Shown in pieces: positions 26,454-34,647 of a DNA stretch of 64,000 bases. The notes under the pieces were generated by a model, which saw only the letters and a list, made by a program, of their open reading frames with translations, was not told the origin of the DNA and did not search any database. This DNA is from GCA-2732755 sp965228265 (GTDB lineage Bacteria; Planctomycetota; Phycisphaerae; Phycisphaerales; UBA1924): positions 186,001 through 250,000 of the forward strand of contig OZ245804.1 in the NCBI GenBank assembly GCA_965228265.1, written 5' to 3'. Each line of letters starts with the position of its first letter. Within the stretch, counting starts at the first letter, position 1. Made by a program: the position numbers and the translations under genes.

Positions 26454-27338
26454 TCAGACCCGGGCTTCAGCGGCGCGGTTACACGGCCTTTCTGCTCGTT
26501 GCGATTTCACCTGTTTCGCCGGCCGGGGATGTTCGCCGGGCGGCGGCGTGCCCAGCCCCGCCCGCGAGGACGAGAAGGGCGTACCCAGCATCCCCCGCAG
26601 CGATTCGATTTCTTCGGGCTTGAATCCATCAAGACCAACCGGGATGGCTTCTGGATCGGAGCGAGCCGACGCGGTCCCAAAGATTCTGTCCCAGATGGAG
26701 AGTACCGCGCCGTAGTTGCTGTCGGTCAGCGGCTGCCATCGCGCGTGGTGCAAGCGATGCGAGCCCGGCGTGATGATGAACACGCGGAGCACCCGTTCAA
26801 GTTGACGTGGCAGGCGAATATTGGCGTGATGAAAGACGCTCATCGGGATGACGATCGCGTTGTACAGAGCCAGGTCGTGGATGCGGAATCCGAAGATGAG
26901 AAGCAGCGGGATGAGCATGAGCCCGTGCGCCACGACTTCCAGCGTGTGGAACCGAAAGGCCGTCGTGCTCTCGACATGTTCGGCGTGATGATGGACCGCG
27001 TGCATCCTCCAGAGGAATGGCACCTTGTGCATCACCACATGACTCGTGTACTGGCAGAGATCAAGAATGAGGAACGCGGCGAGTGCGGCACCCCACACCG
27101 GGAGATCCAAGAGCTTGAGCAGCCCGATGCCGTTCCTGGTGGCGTATGTGTCCATGATGCCCAGCAGCGAAGCAATCCCGATCGTCGGGATCGCGTTGAT
27201 CGCTCCGAGCACGAGATGCCTGCACCGAACTGCCCTCGAGTCCGTTCTGGCCATCTGGACAGCGGGCACGACGAGTTCGCACGCCCAGCACCCCGCAAGA
27301 AAGACAACAACCGCCAACGTCTGAATCTCATACAACAT
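26454..27338 (-). CDS. Fatty acid hydroxylase / sterol desaturase superfamily membrane protein
   Basis: The protein has 294 residues. The di-iron histidine clusters are present in order: HVVMH (~100), HAVHHHAEH (~113) and HRLHH (~194). Four to five hydrophobic helices place it in the membrane. Enzymes of this family hydroxylate or desaturate lipids using O2. The last ~45 residues are basic and low-complexity. It heads an operon with the DoxX-like and sigma factor genes, which suggests a membrane-lipid stress response. Confidence 0.9.
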   Translation of the reverse strand: MLYEIQTLAVVVFLAGCWACELVVPAVQMARTDSRAVRCRHLVLGAINAIPTIGIASLLGIMDTYATRNGIGLLKLLDLPVWGAALAAFLILDLCQYTSHVVMHKVPFLWRMHAVHHHAEHVESTTAFRFHTLEVVAHGLMLIPLLLIFGFRIHDLALYNAIVIPMSVFHHANIRLPRQLERVLRVFIITPGSHRLHHARWQPLTDSNYGAVLSIWDRIFGTASARSDPEAIPVGLDGFKPEEIESLRGMLGTPFSSSRAGLGTPPPGEHPRPAKQVKSQRAERPCNRAAEARV

Positions 27339-27523
27339 GTCTGGGGTCGCGCCTCCATGGTTGATGACCCAGCACAGGCGATGTTGGTTACATCCAGTTC
27401 AATGTATGCCTTTCATTATTTGTCGGTAACCGATCGGATGCAAGAAGGGTCTTGTCTGCCGCACCTCTCGCGGTGATCGCGAAGAAAGGACAGACAGCAC
27501 ATGAAATTGAGTGGTTCAATCAA

Positions 27524-27831
27524 CCCCTGTTTCCGAGCCCGACTGAGAGCCATACTGATGTGATCATTTGCGGGAACTTCAAGAGGCGCGTCAGTGAATC
27601 TGTGAGCGCACACCACGCACAGCCCGATCGGCTCGTAAAGCTGCTCGAAATCGCCCGTTTGATGGGGAATTCCCGTCGTCGGAGCGCCGTGTTCTCGAGT
27701 CGATGCTGTCGCGCGTTCTGTCAGAGGAGGATGTCAAGCGGTGAGCATCATTCGACGCTGCGGATCAGGTCGCGTTCTCAGGTCGACTCAGTCCAGATCC
27801 GCTCTTCGATCCCGCATTGCTCGCATGCTCG
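27524..27831. repeat. Direct repeat copy A (decayed att-like unit plus NERD gene 3' end)
   Basis: This stretch is homologous over its whole length to 30026-30342. Shared blocks include GAGCCCGACTGA at the left, a degraded short ORF (ending EEDVKR here, DGDASR in copy B), and an identical 41-bp run at the right end (27791-27831 against 30302-30342). Copy A is more decayed, with a frameshift in the short ORF. Together with the flanking DNA it fills the 607-bp gap from 27339 to 27945; I see no intact gene there. Confidence 0.8.
27778..27831 (-). pseudogene. Fragment of NERD protein gene, C-terminal 17 codons
   Basis: Reading leftward, the last 17 codons RACEQCGIEERIWTEST plus stop are identical to the end of the complete NERD gene at 30289. 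Homology stops just upstream. It is a relic at the edge of direct repeat copy A. Confidence 0.85.
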
Positions 27832-27945
27832 CGATCCTCCCCAAGCGTCACCCCCACCGCGAGCACACCCCCACTTTCTCCGCCCATTCGGCGCAGAATG
27901 CCGGCGGGCGGGGTAGAAGTTGGGGCGTGCGGATGTTTGCAGCGA

Positions 27946-28803
27946 TCAGGACTGAACGCTGTGTTCGGCCTTGATGACACCACCGGCGACAGCTCGGGCC
28001 GCGAACTCTCTGAAGCTGCGCGGCGGTCGGCCGAGCGCGCGTTCGATGCCGTCGGAGAGGTGCGCGTTGACGCCCGACTTCGTGATGTCGAAGAGATACC
28101 GCAGCAGGTCGGCGTACGCCGAGGGGACACCTGCCTGTGCCATGCCATCGAAGAACTGCTCGTCGCTGACGGGGATGTATCGGATCTCGCGTCCCGTCGC
28201 TTCGCTGAGGAGCGTTGCGATGTCGGCGTAGGTCAGCAGCTCTGGGCCTGAGACCTCGTAGATCTCGCCGGTGTGCCGGGGATCGAGCAGCGACTCGACC
28301 ACAACCTCGGCGATGTCATCGACATCGACGAACGGCTCGCGCACATCGGGGTTCGGGAGCGTGATCGCGCCATCGGCGATCGTGCCGGCGAATTCGCCTT
28401 CGCTGAAGTTCTGGTTGAACCACGCGGCGCGGACAATGGTGAAAGCGAGCCCCGAGTGTTCGACAATCTGCTCGCAAGCCCGGGCTTCGGGCTCGCCCCG
28501 ACCCGAGAGCAGGACGATCTTGCGTACGCCGCGTTCTTTGGCGATCTCGACGAATCGGCGGAGGTCCTGATCGGCACCCGGGACGGCAAGGTCCGGGGTG
28601 TACACGACGTAGGCCGCGTCCATGCTTTCCAGCGCGGGCCCCCAAGTCGTGGGCTCGGCCCAATCGAACGCGGGCGTGCCCGATCTGGATCCACGGCGGA
28701 CGGTCACGCCGCGCGACTCGAGCTGCCGGGCCACGCGCCGGCCAGTCTTGCCGTTGGCGGCGATGACGAGGATGTTCTGGGGTTGGTGTTGCTGGCTTGC
28801 CAT
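27946..28803 (-). CDS. NmrA-like NAD(P)-binding protein
   Basis: The protein has 285 residues. An N-terminal Rossmann motif, ILVIAANGKTGRRVARQLESRG, is followed by the NmrA/HSCARG-like layout (VVYTPDLAVPGADQD, IVLLSGRGEPEA). The active-site Tyr of short-chain dehydrogenases is not evident, so it may be a redox-sensing regulator or an NAD(P)H:quinone reductase-like enzyme. It is divergent from the AraC gene at 28967. The pair is bracketed by direct repeats A and B. Confidence 0.9.
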   Translation of the reverse strand: MASQQHQPQNILVIAANGKTGRRVARQLESRGVTVRRGSRSGTPAFDWAEPTTWGPALESMDAAYVVYTPDLAVPGADQDLRRFVEIAKERGVRKIVLLSGRGEPEARACEQIVEHSGLAFTIVRAAWFNQNFSEGEFAGTIADGAITLPNPDVREPFVDVDDIAEVVVESLLDPRHTGEIYEVSGPELLTYADIATLLSEATGREIRYIPVSDEQFFDGMAQAGVPSAYADLLRYLFDITKSGVNAHLSDGIERALGRPPRSFREFAARAVAGGVIKAEHSVQS

Positions 28804-28966
28804 GGGTTGCTCCGATCATGGATGCGGGCGGCCTCACTCTGCCGCCCCGGTTCATGTATCCATCATCAGACCTATCCACAAGACTCTCAATGATCGTTTT
28901 TCTGTTTTTCTTGCTCATTCGTCCAGTATCGTGGCGATGGAGTGCGACGCGTCTCTATCATGCCGC

Positions 28967-29974
28967 ATGCCAACGACGACGAGGACAAGTCAAACTAAAC
29001 CGCCCGCGGATGCGTGGGAGTCGACGGATCCTCTGGGGGAGACGCTTCACTCGTTTCGCCTGGAGGGGGTGGTGTACGCCCGGTCACGCCTGACCGCACC
29101 GTGGGGTATCGCCATGCCTCCGATGCCCGGTTGTCTGATGTTTCACATCGTGACGGCAGGCTCGTGCAGACTTGAGTTCGCTGATCAAGAAGCCGCGACC
29201 ATCCGCCCCGGCGAGTTCGCTCTGATGCCCCGTGGCGAGGGGCATGCGATCAAGTATGACGAGGGGGTGGCTGCTGAGCCCTTCTTCGACCTGCCCATCC
29301 AGCGGATCACGCCTCGCTACGAGCTGCTCGACTACGGGGGCGGCGGCGAGGAAACCACGCTGATCTGCGGCGCGGTCCGCTTCGACCATCCGGCTGCTGG
29401 CGACTTGATCGAGCTGCTGCCGAGCTTGATTCATATCAGAACATGGAACTCGACTTCCGGGAATTCGGCTCACGCCGAGTGGATGCACAGCACGCTGCGG
29501 CTCATGGCGGCGGAGGCGAGCACACGTCAACCCGGCGGCGAGACGGTGGTGACAAGACTGGCCGACATCCTGGTGATACAGGCGATCCGTTCGTGGCTTC
29601 TGGAGAATCCGGCCTCGCGTCGCGGCTGGCTTGGTGCGCTTGATGACAAACGCATCGGGCCCGCGATCCTGCAGATTCACCGCGAACCGACGAAGGACTG
29701 GACCGTCGCAACTCTCGCCCAATCGGTCTCGATGTCCCGCTCGGCGTTTTCGGCCCGTTTCACCGAGCTCGTCGGCGAATCCGCGATGCAGTATCTCACA
29801 CGATGGCGCATGCACCTGGCGGGATCGTGGCTGCGCGATGGCGACATCACAGCAGCCGAGTGCGGGGCACGTCTCGGTTACAACTCCGAGGCGGCATTCA
29901 GCCGGGCATTTAAAAGAGTGATGGGCCAGCCGCCGGGAGCCTGGCAGTCCTCGGAGCAGCCCCCGGGAGCATGA
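28967..29974 (+). CDS. AraC family regulator with cupin sensor domain
   Basis: From the ATG at 28967 the protein has 335 residues (28937 is an alternative start). The N-terminal half is a cupin (SCRLEFADQEAATIRPGEFALMPRGEGHAI) and the C-terminal ~100 residues hold the two AraC helix-turn-helix motifs (WTVATLAQSVSMSRSAFSARFTELVGESAMQYL and ITAAECGARLGYNSEAAFSRAFKRVMG). The ORF could be extended to 28622, but that runs antisense through the NmrA gene. It likely regulates its divergent NmrA-like neighbour. Confidence 0.9.
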   Translation: MPTTTRTSQTKPPADAWESTDPLGETLHSFRLEGVVYARSRLTAPWGIAMPPMPGCLMFHIVTAGSCRLEFADQEAATIRPGEFALMPRGEGHAIKYDEGVAAEPFFDLPIQRITPRYELLDYGGGGEETTLICGAVRFDHPAAGDLIELLPSLIHIRTWNSTSGNSAHAEWMHSTLRLMAAEASTRQPGGETVVTRLADILVIQAIRSWLLENPASRRGWLGALDDKRIGPAILQIHREPTKDWTVATLAQSVSMSRSAFSARFTELVGESAMQYLTRWRMHLAGSWLRDGDITAAECGARLGYNSEAAFSRAFKRVMGQPPGAWQSSEQPPGA

Positions 29975-30005
29975 ACGTCGCCGGACTCAAGAAGCCGAAC
30001 AGAAG

Positions 30006-30049
30006 TACCCCCCGAAGGACTCGAACCTTCAACCCGCTGATTAAGAGCC
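30006..30049 (-). repeat. 3' fragment of a tRNA-Lys-like gene (att-like site, left)
   Basis: Read leftward, this is the 3' part of a tRNA. It has an anticodon loop CTCTTAA (anticodon CUU), a partial 3' anticodon strand, the T-arm core GGTTCGAGTCC, and acceptor 3' strand ending GGGGGGTA. The 5' half is missing. A 21-bp core (30006-30026) recurs at 49348-49368 with one mismatch. Such fragments are typical att sites of elements that integrate into tRNA 3' ends. Confidence 0.75.
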
Positions 30050-30342
30050 CGACTGAAAACCGCACTGACGCGATCAGAAGCGGGAGTTTCGATGAGCGCG
30101 GAAGTGGATCTGTGGGCGAACGCGACGCACAGCCGGATCGACTCGAAATGCTGGTCGAAATCGCCCGCGTGATCAGCCGGCTTCCGCCGGCGGAACGCCA
30201 TGTTCTTGGGTCGATGCTATCGCTTGTCTTGCCTGACGGTGACGCTTCGCGGTGAGCATCTCTCGATGCTGCGGATCTGGTCACGCTCTCAAGTCGACTC
30301 CGTCCAGATCCGCTCTTCGATCCCGCATTGCTCGCATGCTCG
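30026..30342. repeat. Direct repeat copy B
   Basis: This is the partner of 27524-27831. It overlaps the tRNA fragment, a short ORF (30112-30255) and the last codons of the complete NERD gene. The NmrA/AraC pair lies between A and B. Confidence 0.8.
30112..30255 (+). CDS. Short ORF of unknown function next to tRNA fragment
   Basis: This 47-codon ORF starts at GTG with GGAAG 7 nt upstream. It contains QPDRLEMLVEIARVISRLPPAERHVLGSMLS, an amphipathic helical pattern. A frameshifted homologue lies in copy A, and a differently worded but similarly placed short ORF lies by the right tRNA fragment at 49.5 kb. It may be the trailing part of a lost mobile-element gene. Coding status is unproven. Confidence 0.3.
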   Translation: MGERDAQPDRLEMLVEIARVISRLPPAERHVLGSMLSLVLPDGDASR

Positions 30343-31365
30343 TAGGTATTTAGGGCCTTCTTTGCGAATCCGAACGACCTTGCCGCGGTGTCCCTCCGCC
30401 CCGCACGCTGAGCAGTTCGTCGGCATCGAGGCGTTGGTCCCGCAGCTCTGGCACTTCCAGTAGTAGCCGTACTTACCCCAATGGGCGGATAGATCGGTGC
30501 CGCCGCAGCCTTTGCATGCCGCACCAGCCGCAGGGACCGCGGCCGGCTCTGACTTCGGTGCGGGCGGTGGAATTTCAACCGCGACGGTTGCTGCGGTTTG
30601 CGTGTCAAGCTTTGGTCGGACATTGGCCTCATGGCGTGCCGCGAGGAACTCCGCAACAAGCGTGACTTCCTCGGATTTCATGGACCACAATCCATAATCG
30701 CCGGTTGACATATTCGTCAGCTTGCTTGCCGCCTTGTGCTTTCTGAATTCCTCTCTGATCTTGGTTGGGACGAGATCGGCCTTGCTGACATATGTGTGGA
30801 ACGGCTTTTGGGGTTCTTTCCAATGGTTGATCCGGCGGATCTTTCCCCGATCCGAGATCGCCACGATGATCTGGATGGGCATGTTGCCAAAGCCACGGTG
30901 CTCTGTGCCGGCCATGATTTTGGCGAGTGTTCGGAAGCCGGGCGGCATTTTGCCGAGCAACTCTTCTCGGTGCCGCTGGAGAAACACGCGCAGGAACTCC
31001 CCCTGGCGGCGTGCCTGTTGGATCGGCGACGGAAAACCCAGCTCCTGACCACGGTACCGACGCGTCCACTCATCACCGCCTGCTCCGTCGTCGCGTACGG
31101 CCACTTCGTCCGTGACGGACTTACTCTCCACGATGAATGCACCCCACCGGTGAAGGATGAGGTGATCGATCTGACAGACACCTGGCCGGTCGTCGAGCTC
31201 GGGCTGATCCGGATCGACGAGACGCAGGTCGTTGAGGACGAGCAAGCCTGCCTCGGAAGCGAAATCTCGGTGCAGATAGAAGGCCATCTGCCGCTCAGCC
31301 TCGACGCCCGCGCGAAGCTTCGGATCTGACGACACTGACTGCGATTGGGTTTGCTTGACGATCAT
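30289..31365 (-). CDS. NERD domain protein with C-terminal zinc ribbons
   Basis: From the ATG at 31365 (GGGAAG upstream) the protein has 358 residues. Residues ~15-130 carry the NERD nuclease-related domain: AERQMAFYLHRDF, then CQIDHLIL and GAFIVESKS, which give the D...E-x-K catalytic pattern of PD-(D/E)xK enzymes. Four CxxC pairs lie in the last ~75 residues (CKGCGG, CQSC, CSAC, CEQC) and look like two zinc ribbons. NERD proteins are linked to DNA processing and defence. It is divergent from the helicase gene. Fragments of the same gene lie at 27778 and 63714. Confidence 0.88.
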   Translation of the reverse strand: MIVKQTQSQSVSSDPKLRAGVEAERQMAFYLHRDFASEAGLLVLNDLRLVDPDQPELDDRPGVCQIDHLILHRWGAFIVESKSVTDEVAVRDDGAGGDEWTRRYRGQELGFPSPIQQARRQGEFLRVFLQRHREELLGKMPPGFRTLAKIMAGTEHRGFGNMPIQIIVAISDRGKIRRINHWKEPQKPFHTYVSKADLVPTKIREEFRKHKAASKLTNMSTGDYGLWSMKSEEVTLVAEFLAARHEANVRPKLDTQTAATVAVEIPPPAPKSEPAAVPAAGAACKGCGGTDLSAHWGKYGYYWKCQSCGTNASMPTNCSACGAEGHRGKVVRIRKEGPKYLRACEQCGIEERIWTEST

Positions 31366-31413
31366 CACATCTTCCCGGTTGTGAGTCACTACAAGTCCGT
31401 GTTCGTATACATT

Positions 31414-34400
31414 ATGACGATGACCGGCTCTGAGAAAAGACAACCGGAGGTGCCGCAAGGTCTCTATGACCATCTCGTCGACACCGCTCTCAAGGCGACA
31501 CTTGACGGCATGGGTGACTCTCGACTTGCGGAACTCGCCGAGGTCGATGCGGAGGACGCCCACGCCGCGATCGCCCAGTACCTCGAACGGCTTCTAGCGA
31601 AATCCATGTCCACCCTCCGCGGGCGAGAGGCCGCCGATCGCCAGCGTCGGCTTGTCGATCGGGTGATCGAGGCCCTCGTTGCCGAACTCGGCGACGACTG
31701 GGCCGACCGCTTCAACCTCACCAGCCCGCTGCGTCGCCTGCTCGCCGTCCACGCCGAGCCCCGGGACACGGGCGCGTCGCGCCCCGACACGCCGCTCGCA
31801 CGCTCGGCCCTGCTCACCGGCACCCGGCTGGACCCATCCCTCGCCTCGCAGCTCTCCAAGGAGTTTGCGGCGGCCGACCGAGTCGACATCCTCTGCTCGT
31901 TCATCAAATGGAGCGGCATCCGCCTGCTGATGGACGCGCTTCGCGAGCTCACCGCCACGCCCCACCCGGACGGCCCTCGACTCCGCGTCATCTCCACGAG
32001 CTACATGGGCGCGACCGACTCCAAAGCAATCGAGGCCCTGCGTGATCTGCCCAACACTGAGGTCAAGGTGTCCTACGACACCGAGCGCACGCGGCTCCAC
32101 GCCAAGGCCTATCTCGTCCATCGCGCGACCGGTTTCGGCAGCGCCTACATCGGCTCGGCCAACGTCTCCCGGGCCGCACTCTCTGAAGGTCTTGAATGGA
32201 CGAGCAAGATCAGCCAGTACGAGCTCCCGCACCTCTGGCAGAAGATCGTTGCGACCTTTGACTCGTATTGGAACGATGACGAGTTCGAGCATTTTGATGG
32301 TGACGCGGCGCCGAGACTTCGCGAGGCGATCAGCCGCGAGCGAACGCGCGGCTCCGTCGAGATCGGCGAGCTACCGACCTTCGACCTTCGTCCCTATGCG
32401 TTCCAACAGGAGATCCTCGACGCGATGGCGGCCGAGCGAGAGGTGCAAGACAAGCACCGTCACCTCGTCGTGGCTGCGACCGGCACCGGCAAAACGATGA
32501 TCGCGGCATTCGATTACAAGCGATGGTCAGGTACTCGCAAGCCGTCGTTGCTCTTCATCGCCCACCGGGAGGAGATCCTTCGCCAAGCACTCGGCACCTA
32601 CCGGGCCGTGCTCCGCGATCAGAACTTTGGCGATGTACTCGTTGGCGGCACGGCCCCCGGGCAACAAGACCACCTGTTCTGCTCGATCCAGAGCTACAAC
32701 AGCCGGGGGCTGCACAAGCTCCCATCGGATCTGTTCGACTACATCGTGGTTGATGAGTTTCATCACGCCGCGGCGCCGAGCTATCGGCGTCTGCTCGATA
32801 CCGCCCAGCCGAAGATACTTTTGGGCCTGACCGCGACGCCTGAACGAGCCGACGGTCTCGACGTACTCACACCGTTTGGCGGTGAACCGACCGCCGAGGT
32901 GCGATTGCCCGATGCGATCAGCCGGCGCCTGCTCTGTCCGTTCCAGTACTTCGGCGTTGCCGACAGCGTCGACCTCGACGGCCTGACGTGGCAGCGCGGC
33001 GGCTACCGCATCGAAGACCTCGACGCAGTCTACACCGGTAACGACGTTCGCGCCGGCCTCGTGCTCGACAAGGTGCACGAAAACCTGCTCGACCCGCTCC
33101 ACGCCCGCGGCCTGGGCTTCTGCGTCAGCGTCGCCCACGCGAACTTCATGGCCCGCTTCTTCACTGAGCACGGCATCCCCGCGATCGCGCTCTCCGCCGA
33201 GACGCCCGCCGAAGAACGTCGCGCGGCCAAGGAACGTCTCATCCGCCGCGAGATCAACTTCATTTTCGTCGTCGATCTCTACAACGAAGGCGTCGACATT
33301 CCCGAGGTCGACACGGTCTTGTTCCTCCGCCCGACGGAGAGCCTGACCGTCTATCTCCAGCAGCTCGGACGTGGCCTCCGCCTGCATGACGAGAAGGAGT
33401 GCCTGACTGTCCTCGACTTCATCGGGGCTCAGCACCGGCAGTTCCGTTTTGCGTCTCGGTTCCGAGCACTGAGCACCGACCCCACTGGCCGCCTCGAACG
33501 CGAGATCGAGTCCGGCTTCCCGCACCTCCCTGCCGGCTGCTTCATCCGGTTGGAGCGAGTTGCTCAACAACGCGTGCTGGAGAACGTGCGCCAATCACTG
33601 ACGCTGCGGCGCCCGCAGATGGTCGGTGACATACGCGAGCTCGGCCGTCACCTCGGCCGCGCTCCGAGCATCCGTGAGACGCTCGAGTACCTCGACACCA
33701 CGCTCGATGAGCTTCTCAAGCGAGGCCTCTGGAGCCGGCTTCTGAGCGATGCGGGCCTCACCGACGCACCCACCGGCGAAGACGAAGACCGGCTCGCGAA
33801 AGGCATTCGCCGTCTGGTCCACATCGACGACCCGCAACAACTCCGCTTTCTCCTCGCACACCTCGACGGCCAAGCGCCGCAAGACCCCCTCGCCGAACGA
33901 CGCCGAGCCATTTTGCATGTGACCCTGTGGGGTGCCGACGGCGTCTCCATGTCACCCGATGAAGCCGATGCCCGCCTTCGGGAGAATCCGAATGCGCTCG
34001 ATGATCTCCGGGCCGTGCTCGATTACCGACTCCACCACACCCGCACCCGCCCGAGGGACCTGCTCCCCGACCTCGCCGGCCCGCTCGCCCTCCATGCCGA
34101 GTACACCCGAGACGAGGCCCTCATCGGCCTCGGCCACTGGGACTTGGATCGTCGCCCGGATTTTCGCGAGGGCGTCCTCCACATCCCGGACCGTAAGATC
34201 GACGCCTTCTTTGTGACGCTGCACAAGACAGAGGAGGCGTACTCGCCGACGACGATGTACGAGGACTACGCGATCAGCGACCAGCTCTTCCATTGGCAGT
34301 CGCAGAGCACCACCTCGGCCGACTCGAAGACCGGGCAGAGGTACATCCACCACCGGGCGCAAGGCTACACCCCGCTGCTGTTCGTCCGCGAGCGCAAATC

Positions 34401-34542
34401 ACTCCCCGGCGGCCTCGCCGCCCCATACGCCTTCCTCGGCCCAGCTGACTACGTGTCCCACGAGGGCAGCCGCCCGGTGAGCATCATCTGGCGCCTGCGG
34501 ACGCGGATGCCGACGCGGATTGCCCGGGTTGCGGTGGGATAG
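31414..34542 (+). CDS. PLD-nuclease / SF2 helicase / DUF3427 protein
   Basis: From the ATG at 31414 the protein has 1042 residues. The domains in order are a helical N-terminus (~1-105), a phospholipase-D-like nuclease domain with LHAKAYLV and GSANVSRAAL (~105-300), an SF2 helicase with Walker A AATGTGKT and DEFHH box (~320-720), and a long C-terminal part matching DUF3427 (~720-1042), including YEDYAISDQLFHWQSQS near residue 945. Only one PLD motif is obvious. Such proteins are found in anti-phage islands and are predicted to translocate along and cut DNA. It is divergent from the NERD gene, with starts separated by 48 bp. Confidence 0.9.
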   Translation: MTMTGSEKRQPEVPQGLYDHLVDTALKATLDGMGDSRLAELAEVDAEDAHAAIAQYLERLLAKSMSTLRGREAADRQRRLVDRVIEALVAELGDDWADRFNLTSPLRRLLAVHAEPRDTGASRPDTPLARSALLTGTRLDPSLASQLSKEFAAADRVDILCSFIKWSGIRLLMDALRELTATPHPDGPRLRVISTSYMGATDSKAIEALRDLPNTEVKVSYDTERTRLHAKAYLVHRATGFGSAYIGSANVSRAALSEGLEWTSKISQYELPHLWQKIVATFDSYWNDDEFEHFDGDAAPRLREAISRERTRGSVEIGELPTFDLRPYAFQQEILDAMAAEREVQDKHRHLVVAATGTGKTMIAAFDYKRWSGTRKPSLLFIAHREEILRQALGTYRAVLRDQNFGDVLVGGTAPGQQDHLFCSIQSYNSRGLHKLPSDLFDYIVVDEFHHAAAPSYRRLLDTAQPKILLGLTATPERADGLDVLTPFGGEPTAEVRLPDAISRRLLCPFQYFGVADSVDLDGLTWQRGGYRIEDLDAVYTGNDVRAGLVLDKVHENLLDPLHARGLGFCVSVAHANFMARFFTEHGIPAIALSAETPAEERRAAKERLIRREINFIFVVDLYNEGVDIPEVDTVLFLRPTESLTVYLQQLGRGLRLHDEKECLTVLDFIGAQHRQFRFASRFRALSTDPTGRLEREIESGFPHLPAGCFIRLERVAQQRVLENVRQSLTLRRPQMVGDIRELGRHLGRAPSIRETLEYLDTTLDELLKRGLWSRLLSDAGLTDAPTGEDEDRLAKGIRRLVHIDDPQQLRFLLAHLDGQAPQDPLAERRRAILHVTLWGADGVSMSPDEADARLRENPNALDDLRAVLDYRLHHTRTRPRDLLPDLAGPLALHAEYTRDEALIGLGHWDLDRRPDFREGVLHIPDRKIDAFFVTLHKTEEAYSPTTMYEDYAISDQLFHWQSQSTTSADSKTGQRYIHHRAQGYTPLLFVRERKSLPGGLAAPYAFLGPADYVSHEGSRPVSIIWRLRTRMPTRIARVAVG

Positions 34543-34647
34543 CGGGCGAGTGGATCCAAGCCATCTGAATCTCTGACATCGTGTCCACACTGAACGGTAA
34601 TCTGGTGAACCCAACCGGTCGTATCATTTGCTAGAGAAAGGTACCGC

